From the NCBI RefSeq assembly GCF_000003605.2, contig NW_003116959.1, positions 4,300 to 51,385 of the forward strand: a stretch of 47,086 nucleotides of DNA, in the 5' to 3' direction. The DNA is from Saccoglossus kowalevskii. Its lineage: Eukaryota; Hemichordata; Enteropneusta; Harrimaniidae. Of this stretch, positions 1 to 10,928 are shown in pieces. The position numbers and the translations under genes were made by a program. The first letter of the stretch is position 1. Each line of letters opens with the position of its first letter. Below the pieces are notes generated by a model. That model was not told the DNA's origin. It saw only the letters and a program-made list of their open reading frames with translations, and did no database searches.

Positions 1-1300
1 ATATACTGTTTTAATTACTTTACCGAACAAAAAAAAAACGTTCATTAAATAACGTGTGTCATATTTCGTTTAAATATTCTTAATTAAATACTATTCACAC
101 ATTTGTTTAATTGATTTAAAAAGCCAAAAAACTTACTGCTAAAGCATTATATTGGTTCAAGTACGCGCTATTTTGACTATCTTGAAATTATCGTGTAAGC
201 AGGAAATTAAACCATCTCGGTATCCATGGAGCATGTACACGCCCCTGCTCGTTTTTATTTTACTTTGTTATATCTCTAGTTAATGAACAAATTTTCCCCG
301 CAGGATATCAATAATGCATAGGCTCACTTCCGCCCTTTAACTTATTTCTTGAGTGTTTCCCATGCAACCCGCCCGGAACTACTTTTGTGAACTTGGCCGG
401 AAGTGGACTGAGTTGTGAATACGATATGCAATAATGCTAACTTGGCTTCGACAGCGGGGTAAACGTCAATGGCAAACTCAAAGAGTCGCACGCAGGTAAA
501 GCTCGGCGAAATCACGCGTAGTGACGGTTGCCGAGGTAACGCACTTTTTAGACGCGCGTCAACGATGTTTATTTCTGATAAGTAAACATAACACCGTCCA
601 AGCACGACGATATCGCATTTTAGTGTTTGCCAAAGTTATCTTACCACCATCATTTGAATGTAGTGGAAATATTTCTGGAACCTCGACTCGAAGATAAGAG
701 GTTTGATCTATCAGTAATACCTTTTATTCACCATCTGCACAATCTGAGTCTGCGCATAATCTAATTATCAGTCGGTAAGACGTAATACAATCATGCATAC
801 ATGTGGCCACGATCCCCAAATACAAACACAATAGTTTAGATTTATAACAATACAGATACAGCAATAGAGTTCCGCTTTTATTTATTAGTGTATTCCAGTT
901 GGAATTGTGAATGAAACTGCGTATCATAAAAATCACTGCGATATTTTTTGTTTAATCATAAAGAAAACAGCTACAACTGATGTGGGAATAAGCGTAAACA
1001 TAATACGTGTATTAGAAGTATGCATTCATCGTTTTCATAAGATATATATATAGGTTTCTGTGTGTCGCTGTCACAGTTTGCTAATGAAATCGACAAAAAC
1101 AATTACATGTAGTTTATTTGTTTTTTTTTATCTTTTCGCAAACTACGAAGCAACATCTTACTTTGTGTCCCATTCAAATGAATGGGTATTCTAATTAAGG
1201 CTATACCTGGCGGTGGTTATATTTAATTACACGATTCCGTAATTGTGAACTGACGGTGACTTGATTGCGTTATTTTAGAAGACTAGAAGATTGGCTTAAT
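1..1300. other. Non-coding stretch, no gene recognised
   Basis: AT-rich sequence with short open frames only. A CG-richer patch at about 340-600 is open on the - strand for 87 codons. It shows no recognisable domain and no convincing splice sites, so I do not call it a gene. Confidence 0.5.
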
Positions 1301-1428
1301 GAAAATGTTGTCTTCTTCAACCAACCTCTGCAGCTATACATTTTCGACGATATTATTTTGTCGTAATATACCTTGCTAGCAAACGACCTCCGAAAGCCAC
1401 GAGGTAGGTTGAAGAAGACAACATTTAC
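1301..1428. repeat. 28-bp imperfect inverted repeat (hairpin)
   Basis: The left arm 1301-1328 and right arm 1401-1428 are reverse complements with two mismatches. The inner 20 bp (1303-1322 against 1407-1426) match perfectly. The spacer is about 72 bp. The open frames crossing this region on both strands are explained by the repeat. It could be a tiny inverted-repeat element or an RNA hairpin; no target-site duplication is obvious. Confidence 0.75.
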
Positions 1429-1559
1429 AGAAATGATGGCGAATCCGTACATATACAGATGGCATCTACGTTGCCTAGGCGATGGCAAGCCGCCGCGAAA
1501 CATTTGTTTGCCCTTTCAATTGTATTCCATTCCCTGTCCTCATCGAACCCACTGTTCAG

Positions 1560-1730
1560 CTTATCTACGTGGACTCACAGACGGAAGTGAGACCAAAAAA
1601 CAAGTCTCGCGGATTTCTCGCTCTGAACGAGATCATGGAGGCCATTATGTCTCACCATTATTCAACACATGGCGTGGCGCGGGGCTCAATGGCTTTACGC
1701 CGAGGGCAAAGTATGGGATCCATTCTTTAA
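1560..1730 (+). CDS. Possible 3'-terminal coding exon of an unidentified upstream gene
   Basis: A long pyrimidine-rich tract from about 1505 leads to CAG at 1557-1559, a good 3' splice site. From 1560 in phase 0 the frame stays open for 56 codons and ends with TAA at 1728-1730. The codons look genuine, with GC-richer third positions than the surroundings. The product would end RGQSMGSIL and contains ALNEIMEAIMSHHY. I do not recognise the family. The rest of the gene would lie to the left of this window. It could still be a chance open frame, because no sharp polyadenylation signal follows nearby (an ATTAAA overlaps the region just after the stop). Confidence 0.35.
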   Translation, partial: LIYVDSQTEVRPKNKSRGFLALNEIMEAIMSHHYSTHGVARGSMALRRGQSMGSIL

Positions 1731-3606
1731 TTAAATTCTGTGAATAATTCATCAATTTCATTCCCATTGGAATGCTTGAACGGATAGCAATATGTGAAAA
1801 GCCGTAGTTATAGTCTTCTTTTCAAAATGAAGTGTGCATATGTATGGTACACCGAACACACATGGCTCTCATTTATATTGCCTGACTGTTTTTTATTATA
1901 TGAAAAACGATGTAGGCATTCATTGTGGACAGTTATTGTTTGGCAAAGTAGGGCAAAGTCTTGTTTCTAGAGTTAGGCTAGTATATCAATCAATGATTCA
2001 GCACTAATGCGCTGAAACGCAGATTTTCGAACAAACTTAATCGACTTATCTATATTTATAACCTCAGCTCAGGCTGACAATTGGTTGAAGTTGATTGTGA
2101 GCTAGTAGTATTCATCAAATCAAACCCTGTCGCGTCCAATGGCTCGCATGCACGATTGTAATTCGGCTGCACGTATTGAGGTGTGTATTGAATGTTGCGT
2201 AATATACACACGTGTACTCAATAGTCTATGTATTTATATTTTCACGTATATTCGTAAGTTGGTATGTCTGTATGCATGTCTGTACTTTGGGTGAATAGAG
2301 TATGTTTTTTTATTATTGTAATTTGGATGCATGTGAGTCGGTTTCAGTACTTATACGGGTTCGTCTACATGCGGGTCCGTCAATGGGATGGCATATGTTA
2401 ACGTATTTGCTTGCGTTGTCCGTCACGAACTCTGAGGTTATTAATGTCATAATATTATTGGTACGCATATGTGCATCGTTTGAATACTGTTTGTTCCACA
2501 GCAAATGTATTTAAAGTGTAATATGGAGTCGTATCGTGTCTTTCGGTGGAGGTTCTTGAAGATGCATCTTAATTGGAAGTAATTTCATACCATGATCAAT
2601 CACTTATTATTTGTGCTTCATTAATGATGGCACGCATATCAATTTGACGCAAATGGTATCCAGAGACAATTTCTTTGTGATTATAAATCAATAAGTAAGC
2701 CATGGCGTGTGTACGAACTTGGGCGTCCTGCTTTTATTAGAAGGTTACTCACGTATCAACTATTAAAGCGACAATTTTATTTTATTTTCCAATAATGAAT
2801 ACACGGACCCTCTTCACGAGGAAACTGCTCATTGTAACCTGCGACGAGGAGCGAAGTTCTCGTCATTAAGGAATCCATGCAGTCGCGTGAGATGATTGAC
2901 ACATTCAAGCGCGCTCGGCGTGCATGCATTGATTTTAACTGCGCATGCTCTAAAAATAACGACAGCTGTAGATCGCATGATTTTCATCACAATACCACAC
3001 AAGACCTGCTATATCGTGCCACCTCTCCGTTTCTCATGCATGGAATAATTCTCAAAGTATAGCGTGGAGAATAAAGAGCTTTTATGTCACGTGGTTTTCA
3101 AGCTAACTCATGATACAGCGAATGATCTCTGTTAGTGTATATCATTCCGCGTATGTGAGCCAGTCATAATATCGTCGACGTCAGCGATAATGAGGCTCCA
3201 GAGCAAACACTATGATTTGTTCTAGGCTTGTTATAGCAGGAAGAATAAGATGATTACTATCTTGGGAGAACGATTGGGAAGTACCACTAGCACCTCAAGA
3301 CCCCTACTCATTTCATGACAGCCAAAATGACACAATTTATGAATTACCTGAGCCGTTCTCCTACCAAAAATAACGATTCATCCCTTTTTTAGAAATTTTT
3401 TTTAGCATTATTTCAATAATGAATGTTGATAATTTCGACCACTTTTCAGACACAATTTAGACACTTTACCTCAATTAGAAGGGACCCTAGTTTGCGACAC
3501 ATATGTAAACAACTTCCCAATGGTAGTTTCCCCTAATTGGGACGCAACGTAGAAAACTTAGCTTTGTTACACATGTGCTCGTGGTATATCAGGCCCGAGA
3601 TAACGC
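1731..3606. other. Non-coding stretch
   Basis: No exon, RNA gene or repeat array recognised. There are a few short open frames without domain content. An AATAAA occurs at about 3068 but is far from any candidate exon. Confidence 0.5.
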
Positions 3607-3858
3607 AATAGAGTGCGGTAGTCATCGCGCCACGCATGCGCGAGCTAGTCTCATATAAAACAAAGATGGTGACTTTGACTTTTGCGCAGATCAACGAGCC
3701 CAAACTGACACGTTACCTAGTTTCAATTAAGTATTTTTTTAGTTGATTTGGAAGGTATTGAAGGAGTTACGGGTCAAGAGCGCATCGGATTGTGTGAAAA
3801 TCGATGTTTATCAACACAAATGTCGCACATGTGCAGCGCGACGACCACCGCCCTTTAA
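3607..3858 (+). mobile_element. TTAA element, family 2 copy (about 250 bp)
   Basis: The right end matches the family-2 terminus closely: GCGCGACGACCACCG followed by CCTTTAA, with TTAA at 3855-3858. The left end at about 3611 carries a diverged partner, GCGGTAGTCATCGCGCC. The middle is longer than in the other copies and may hold an insertion. No coding capacity. The left boundary is approximate. Confidence 0.55.
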
Positions 3859-4292
3859 ATTGTCGCAGTAATTGTCTTTGAATGATGGTTATGATCGTCG
3901 GTTTTCCACAACATGGAATATGACGAAATACACGCTGTGTACACTAGTTATTTTCAATGCCTATCGCTAAAGTATTTACAAAAAAAAAAAACTTTAATCT
4001 TTAAAAACAAAATCATTTTAGTAGTTTTTACACAGATTGTGTACGCATATTCAAACGAATTTAAGATATTTTCCATCTCAGTCGAAATCTTACACAGGAA
4101 ACATGTGGACAAGATTGGCAACAAATAGCGCCATATCATGCGTCACGATATCCACTTAGTCACTTAGTCCATTAAGGAAGTATCATTTTGTTGATCACAT
4201 AATTCCACAAGCGCGACTCTATCGCATATATAAATGTAGAGTCTATTTGGTTTAATGGTTTTTTGTCTTTTGTTTTGTCTTTTGCCTGGAAA

Positions 4293-4463
4293 TTAAAGCA
4301 GGAGTGTCGTCACCGACGCATGCGTCAGATGGCCATAGCGTGTCATTGTTTACAAACAAGCATCTACTCATGAGCCTTTGCGTACTTAGTGTGTGTCACG
4401 GTTGTTATCATCGCTTGAGACTCAATTCCCGCGCGTGCGCAGGTGACGACTCTCCCGCTTTAA
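4293..4463 (+). mobile_element. TTAA element, family 1 copy A (171 bp)
   Basis: TTAA occurs at both ends (4293-4296, 4460-4463). The terminal inverted repeats begin TTAAAGCRGGAG, followed by GTCGTCAC. The interior has a conserved block with GGCCATAGCGTGTC and TTGTTTACAAACAA. It matches three other copies in the window at 10765, 30389 and 37269. It is non-autonomous; the 68-codon open frame across it recurs in other copies only because the DNA is repeated. The right flank (GAAATTCGAACGCAC) resembles the interior of family 2, so this copy may sit in an older family-2 element. Confidence 0.85.
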
Positions 4464-4589
4464 GCTGCGGGCGTTTACGTGAAATTCGAACGCACACAGC
4501 ACAACGATAGGTAGAATCTATGGGGGTTTACTGTTTATAGAGTGGTATACAAAACTAATTCCGACTGTTTCTGTATAGGGTGTGTGTTC

Positions 4590-4715
4590 ACTGTGACGTT
4601 GCCGTCTTCACGCGTCTTACGCGTCCCCCGCGTCGTATACGACCGCGTGTACCTTACACTGTTTGTTTACGCGGAATTCAAAAACACGCAACACATTGAC
4701 AGCCAGCATCGCCCT
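4590..4715 (+). mobile_element. Degenerate TTAA element, probably family 2
   Basis: The blocks GTATACGACCGCGTGTA and CACTGTTTGTTTAC, then GGAATTC and AACACGC, appear in the same order as in the better copy at 31836. The ends are eroded. This is a weak call made by eye. Confidence 0.35.
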
Positions 4716-6757
4716 TCAACGCATGAATGCATGAATCTCTGCTTCATTTTCGCCGATGTCATATTTAGCGCGAAGTGTTGACGGATTATCCCCGGCCTAA
4801 GGTTACCTAGAACTATCTGTTTCGTGTTAGACACCTCGCTAATACAGCCGCTAATATGACTCTCGGGAATCGGATACAGGTATCAATCAAAGAAGCTGAC
4901 CGTATATCGTTGCTGTCTGAAGGATAAATATTCAATGGGAAAACCAAAAAATCCTTTCCCTGCATTCTATTTACATAAAAACATTATACCGGTAAAGTAA
5001 TGACATTGAAGGTATAATTGTCTTCAAAACATACATAAGACCCGATGACCTTTTGGTTACACGTATTGCCCACGGTGATTTGATTTAATATGAAGTGTTC
5101 ATAGAGTCGAACAATTTGCATTTGAACTTGATTACATTAACTACATTAAGAGTGTCGATTAATATTGAATTATAACCCGAATTTAGGGACAAATTACGGA
5201 AATGTCCATTTAAGTCATACGACGTCACTGGTGGTCTTCTGTGAGGCGGTGGTATTTCAAAACTTAATTAATATGATGGGTTCAGAATGAAAATTTGACG
5301 CGATCTCGTTTCACAGCCCAATGAATAAATCGAAGACGCCGGCAGTGAGACAAATGAAATCGCTTCAAGTTAAGACGTGTATACGATATAATTAGATTGA
5401 ATTACTCTTGACCTTTTTAATTTAAAAAAAAAGAAGCAAAACCTGATGTCGCAGTGGTGTCGTAAAATTTATAATCGTTAAACCCTGAGTCAGTGTCCAC
5501 TGTGCGTTCTATTGGCGACAAGAACTGCGCACGTTCGACGCAATATAACCGACTAGTTGAAAAGAATGTGCCTAAAACGTACTTTCGCTGTAAATGTTCG
5601 GAAGATGCGGTTATGGTGTTCAGTTAGTAAATGTCTGAGTTGATACTGTATTTTACGTAGGCGTATTAAAAATAATGTCTTACGACTATCTGCCAAATGG
5701 CAGTCTTATTGTTTTAATACTGTTTTCTACATCAATTGCATTCGTACGTCAGTTATTACGTAATAGCTGATGTCAGTTTGTAAATAGAGAAAAAAACAAA
5801 CATCTTTGTGTTTTTTTTCAAGTTACCGTTGTCCCGTTATGAAATAGTTCTACAATCACTAACTTAATCTAGGCGTTCTACAGCGCAATGTTTTCGGTGT
5901 ATTTAATTGTGTATATAGTCTTTCATTATCGAAACACCACTATATTATAAAATGGACGTGCATTGAATATCAATATCTTATAATGAGGAATACTATATTT
6001 GGCGCATCCGGCGATGGTCACTAATTAAAAAAAAAAACATTTGGAGGTTCCGATCTTTTAGTTTGACTCCATAATTAAGCTGAAATCGACACATCTAGAA
6101 TCTAGTAGATTGGATTAATTCATTTGAACTGAACATAATCTTATCTGCATTGTTCTGAATGTACTTTCCTGTCGGTTTTAATCTTTATCCTGCTATTAGT
6201 GATACAATACGGGATACGGCGTTTAGTGAAGTCACGTTGTTACTACGTGTAAAGTAATCCCGCCGTTTCTCGACGCGTATTAACAAGTTATTCATTCACC
6301 CTTAAACTATATGCGTTAAAAAAGTCGAGTGTGGTTTTAGTTAGTAATTTAACAATACCATAATTTGAGAAAAAAACAAACATTATTTTATCACATTTTT
6401 TATGAGAGTATTTGCCCAGTGACGTCATCGTTAATAGTAATTTAATAGACTGTAACCACAAATAAATCAGTCTTCAATGTGTACGTGGGTGTAAGGAAAA
6501 CACGCGCTACCACTTAAATTGTTTTCAACTGTCGATGTGAATTGCGGTAGTCGTGACTAGCCTGCCAACCCCTCTTTATCGGGCCATGCGACAAGACAAG
6601 ACCGAGTGGATGGGGTTTCTGTCTCGATAGAACAACTAAAATGTGATCATAATCACCGTAGTAGTCAGTCGCGTTTTAGATATTATACGTCATGGGCAAA
6701 ATCATGGTTCCAAATTTATTGGCTTCATTAGAAAATCTCTTAACATATGACCGCAGT
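4716..6757. other. Non-coding stretch
   Basis: AT-rich sequence with no open frame longer than about 60 codons, no splice-bounded exon and no repeat that I recognise. Confidence 0.5.
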
Positions 6758-6784
6758 GGGTGGGGTGGGGTGGGGGGTGGGGGG
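6758..6784 (+). other. G-rich tract, potential G-quadruplex
   Basis: Five runs of three or more G separated by single T residues, between GGG at 6758 and GGGG ending at 6784. This fits the G3+N1-7 quadruplex pattern with one-base loops. No nearby promoter or exon gives it a role. Confidence 0.6.
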
Positions 6785-6968
6785 CTATACGTTAAAGAGC
6801 TATGGGAGTTGAATGTGTTGCTAGCATTTTCACGGTTCTTACAAGTTCTTACTTCTCAGTAAAATCTACCGCGATTTCAAAATTATCATAAACGTATTTG
6901 TAGCTGCGTCAAAATTGTATTATTCCCCACATTGCTGTGAACTGTGACATTTCAAAACACGCTTTCAT

Positions 6969-7262
6969 ATGGATGTCAAGGGTGTGCAACCGCTGGGTTC
7001 ATTAACTGCCAATAACCGATACAACAACTCGTCGTTGAGTGGCTCCACGATGAGTTATAGTACTCAAAGTGATTGTGAGTGTCAGTCATCATCGAACGAA
7101 GGCTATCATGACTATGTGAATGGGGTCGGTCATGATCATTGCATTTCAGACATCAAAGTCCGTATTAGTGCACAAAACGTTCAGAAAAAAAAAAACAGTG
7201 TTAACACAATAATAGTTTATTCCTCAAATGGATTAAACTATCAAGGCTCAAAGGACGAATAA
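6969..7262 (+). CDS. Open frame of 97 codons, uncertain
   Basis: ATG at 6969, stop at 7260-7262. The first 50 or so residues are rich in Ser, Asn and Thr and include two N-x-S sequons; no domain is recognised. A good donor-like GTGAGT at 7075 would end a first exon of 106 nt in phase 1. That does not match the phase-0 start of the synaptotagmin exon at 26029, so it is not that gene's missing N-terminus by direct joining. The second half is lysine- and asparagine-rich and looks random. Confidence 0.15.
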   Translation: MDVKGVQPLGSLTANNRYNNSSLSGSTMSYSTQSDCECQSSSNEGYHDYVNGVGHDHCISDIKVRISAQNVQKKKNSVNTIIVYSSNGLNYQGSKDE

Positions 7263-10200
7263 CGCACTGCACTGAATTAAATCCCCAAAATTCATATTGT
7301 AGCTTAGGGTTTTTAATTACTAGTTCAGTGGCAATATTACTGTAAAAGGGAGAAAGCTGTACCATTATATTATAAACATATTTATAAAAAAATGTAAATA
7401 CCAACCATCAACCTCATTCAAATTCAGATATTTAATTAATTGGCTCGAGAGGTCCACATTTGCTATGCGAAATCCTTCAAGTGGCACACCAAGGGCGACC
7501 TATTCAAAATAAAGGGCTTGCTGATTGGATGACGTTGAACTAACTCATTAATATTAATCAGAACTCGCCGACGACGATTCCATATCGTTTCTGGCTTGGT
7601 TATTTTGAAGTACGCTAGTCATTTTGTGTTATAAAAAAAACAAAGTTATCTATCTGAAAACGTTCGTAAAAGCTCTTTTACAAAGTAATAACGTTCCATA
7701 CATTACCAGCGATGTTCACCACTTGTTTTGAAGAGTTTTAAGGGGCGGTCTTAGAAAATGTAATATTCAGGGAGGAGATCAATGCATCCATGGCGAAATT
7801 GTGAATATATGTTGTGTATTTTTCTTCGTAAAACGTATACCATGTTTGGAACTATCACTGAATATCCTACTTTCTGGATGACATTAAATTAATCTAATTT
7901 GATATCCAGTGTCGAGTAACTTCGTCGAACACGCGCTCCTGCAGTCATCAGAACTTACCAACTTAAGGGTGCCCTTAAAATGGATGAAAGTCTGCTAGCT
8001 TTGTCGATCGGATACTGGGTTTGGCCTCGCCAACTGAGGCTGTGGCACACTCATCCAGGGGTACAGGTCGGTTCTTTAGGGCGTGGCATTCAAACACGGG
8101 TGGGATTTAAATTCTGAGACTTCCAACATGGTGCAGAGTAACATTATAAATCACCTATGTTTGAGCGTACATCGACACAGAAAGAAGACGGAAAGGATGG
8201 GTTCAGTTATAAATATTACCATTTGTAGATCATCGACATTTTGAAGTCTTCCTCAAACGGTACGGCAATTGCAATACTAGTTTGCAGTTTTCACCTTGGG
8301 GTCATTTCAATCGCGTTTATAGTAATTCCAAGCGACGTGAATGGCTGTGGCGACAAAGAGCGCACGTAACGCACATCGATTTTAATGAGTGCCTGGCCTT
8401 GTAGATTTAACAGGTATATTTAGTGGGCGACTCACAATTACTGATAAAACCTATCATAATTCGACTCGAATCGAGGACGCGGAAATCATTTCACCATTTG
8501 ACGACAAAAAGACGTACTTCCAGGTTATTCCTTTTCGGAATATGCGTAAAGATTATAGTGAATATGATGCGAAAAGTCATTATTTCCGTTAATTATTTTG
8601 ACTTATTTATCGGTTCGTGATAAATTAATGTATTCATGCCATATAGTTTCCTGATGTGTCTCCGATCACGAAGAATTCATTGTATTACTCTTAAATCGTC
8701 GGAATGCTAAATATCTTTTTTTTTTTTAGTATCATTGTCAAGGTTTGTTTATTGGATTCGCTTGAATTGTACGTACTGTGCGCGCGTGGTAACGTGGGCA
8801 ACAAGGTTTAAGTGTCATATATTGGTTTCATTACATCAAAGACCAGATATATGCCGTAGTGAATACGTCATTATACCCCAGTCTTGTTTATTGCATTACC
8901 TTCTGCGCGGCATTGTTGAACTTAGCACACTGTGGAGTCAAAACATGGCGGCGTCTTAGATCGCCGACTCAAAGGAAAAACACACGCATAGAATTATGCT
9001 TCTGCTCTTTGCTACAACTACCACAAACTAAACGCAGAACAGTTAAAAGTAATACAAATTCTTAAAATTTCTCTGAACGGATCAAACAAATAAATATTAT
9101 GAGGAATACCCGAACTTGCTTCAATTGAAACAACGACTCTATGATTCACCCAATTGCGTTAAGCAATTCAAAAATACGTAATTAAAAAAAAAATGTTTCG
9201 TATCCTGCCACTGTGAGCAACTTTATTTCATGAAATCTCTATATCAAAGATATGTTACCCGTCTTCATTGTCATACAAAGAAACTAAACTGCATAGGTGT
9301 TCTGTTCTGTTCCCGTATTTTCTGGTTCACCCTAATCCTTGCTACCGAGTGACAGGGGTGAAGAATTATATTTTTCTATCATGGGGATCTCATATCTAGT
9401 TCAAGACATACTTTTATAATGGACACTTTTCCCTGCAGCTACGCAATTAATTGCTCCTTGCCATGTCCTGTCTCCCGATGTCACATTATTTATTTAAAAC
9501 TCAAATACAGCGTACGTACTATGAATATTCTTTAAATTTACATTTAAATTTGATTTCAGAACTGTTGGAACAGATACTAATGCTATTTTCCAGTGATAGT
9601 AGCTACCTTGGGATGTTATGTCGAACGTATTAACCACTAATCGTGCGATTATATTATGAACATGGCCTTTAATATGACGTCATTAAACTATGCTGCCATT
9701 ATCAGCTTGTAGATTCGATGTGAGACAAGTTGCAGACAGGTGGCGTAGCGTTGCCGCCATGTAAGCGTTGAGACGGACATATTTACGGGTTTTTCAATTG
9801 GCAGCTGCGGTGATGTCGCTATCAGGGAAACTTTTTTCAAAACCCAGTTGTACACTAAGCGCTGTGCAAAACTCGATAAAGATTTAGTGCTTATGGGATA
9901 GAAGAAACACTTTTTCAATGAATGTTAATGGTCGTGGAAATCGACCAATGCATAAAACATGCAGTTTACGGGTAATGATCGAGCACAATGCGCTGGAACA
10001 CTTCTTCAAGTTGTAAATTGGCTTTAGAGTAGTAGACATTTACTTACAATGTGTTCGTACATATATGCAGGAAGAGGTTTCCGTGTGGTTACCATAGAGA
10101 TTAAAGCTAAAAGCTTGTCTTACATTTGTTTACAACCAAAAGTACTTAAATTGATAACTCGACGCTCCGTAGCTGTGAATAAATTGTGGGCACCTCTATT

Positions 10201-10694
10201 GGATCCTTTCAGAAGTCCATGCCAAGGGTCATGCGTCTCTTACAAAAGATGGCCGTCTGGTGGTCATATTGTTTGTTTAAATTACCGGTTGCCGGTATCG
10301 CAAGCTCGTATACAGGTTAAGATTTGCTAAACGAGACACATGGTCACATATGGCACACAAATTGATTTTTTTTTACAATCTGACTAACCTGTGGCGATTT
10401 TAGCTCAGATTAAATACCCGATAAATGAAATTCCTAATTTAACTTGGCATGTTCAGTTACTTCCTACAGTTTATTGTCAAAATACACAACGAGTGGTAGA
10501 TGTCTCTTGTGAATTTAACGTTTCGAATAACACTGATACGTCGTTTCAGGTTATTGACTTTGTAACTAGGACAATCGTGGGTTGACACAACGTTGGAGGT
10601 AGTAACGTTTTCCCCGCCAAAATGTTGATGAAACATTTTTCAACAATTGTTTAATTTTGAACCAAATGCGTCTCGTTTTCCATTAGCAATTTCT
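7263..10694. other. Non-coding stretch
   Basis: Several short open frames on both strands, none with a recognisable motif or paired splice sites. I see no RNA gene and no clear repeat. Confidence 0.45.
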
Positions 10695-10768
10695 TTAAAT
10701 CACGGTGCTGGTCGCGCCGCGTCCTGATCAATATTATAGAAACCGTAGCGACGTACACCACCATTTAA
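10695..10768 (+). mobile_element. Short TTAA element, family 2 (74 bp)
   Basis: TTAA at 10695-10698 and at 10765-10768. The left end carries GTGCTGGTCGCGCCGCGTC, the family-2 left terminus. The right end, GCGACGTACACCACC, is a diverged form of the right terminus. The interior is deleted relative to the 107- and 133-bp copies. Its right TTAA is also the left TTAA of the adjoining family-1 element. Confidence 0.6.
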
Positions 10769-10928
10769 AGCAGGGGAGTCGTCACCCACGCATGCGTCAG
10801 GTGGCCATAGCGTGTCATTGTTTACAAACAATCGTCTACCCATGAGCCTTTGCGCTTTAGCATGTGTTGTCATCGTCGATTGGAACTCAATTCCCGCGCG
10901 TGCGCAGGTGACGACCTTCCCGCTTTAA
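10765..10928 (+). mobile_element. TTAA element, family 1 copy B (164 bp)
   Basis: TTAA at 10765-10768 and 10925-10928, with the same inverted termini and interior blocks as copy A (CATGCGTCAGGTGGCC, TTGTTTACAAACAA, CATGAGCCTTTGCG). It directly abuts a family-2 element, sharing one TTAA. Confidence 0.85.

Noticed and set aside
4304-4510. 68-codon + strand frame with relatives at 30392 and on the - strand at 37240
   Set aside because: All three lie in copies of the family-1 miniature element; apparent protein similarity reflects repeated DNA.
8020-8110. tRNA-like or SINE-like segment with GGTGGGATTTAAATTC
   Set aside because: No A box, no plausible cloverleaf and no poly(A) or second copy in the window.
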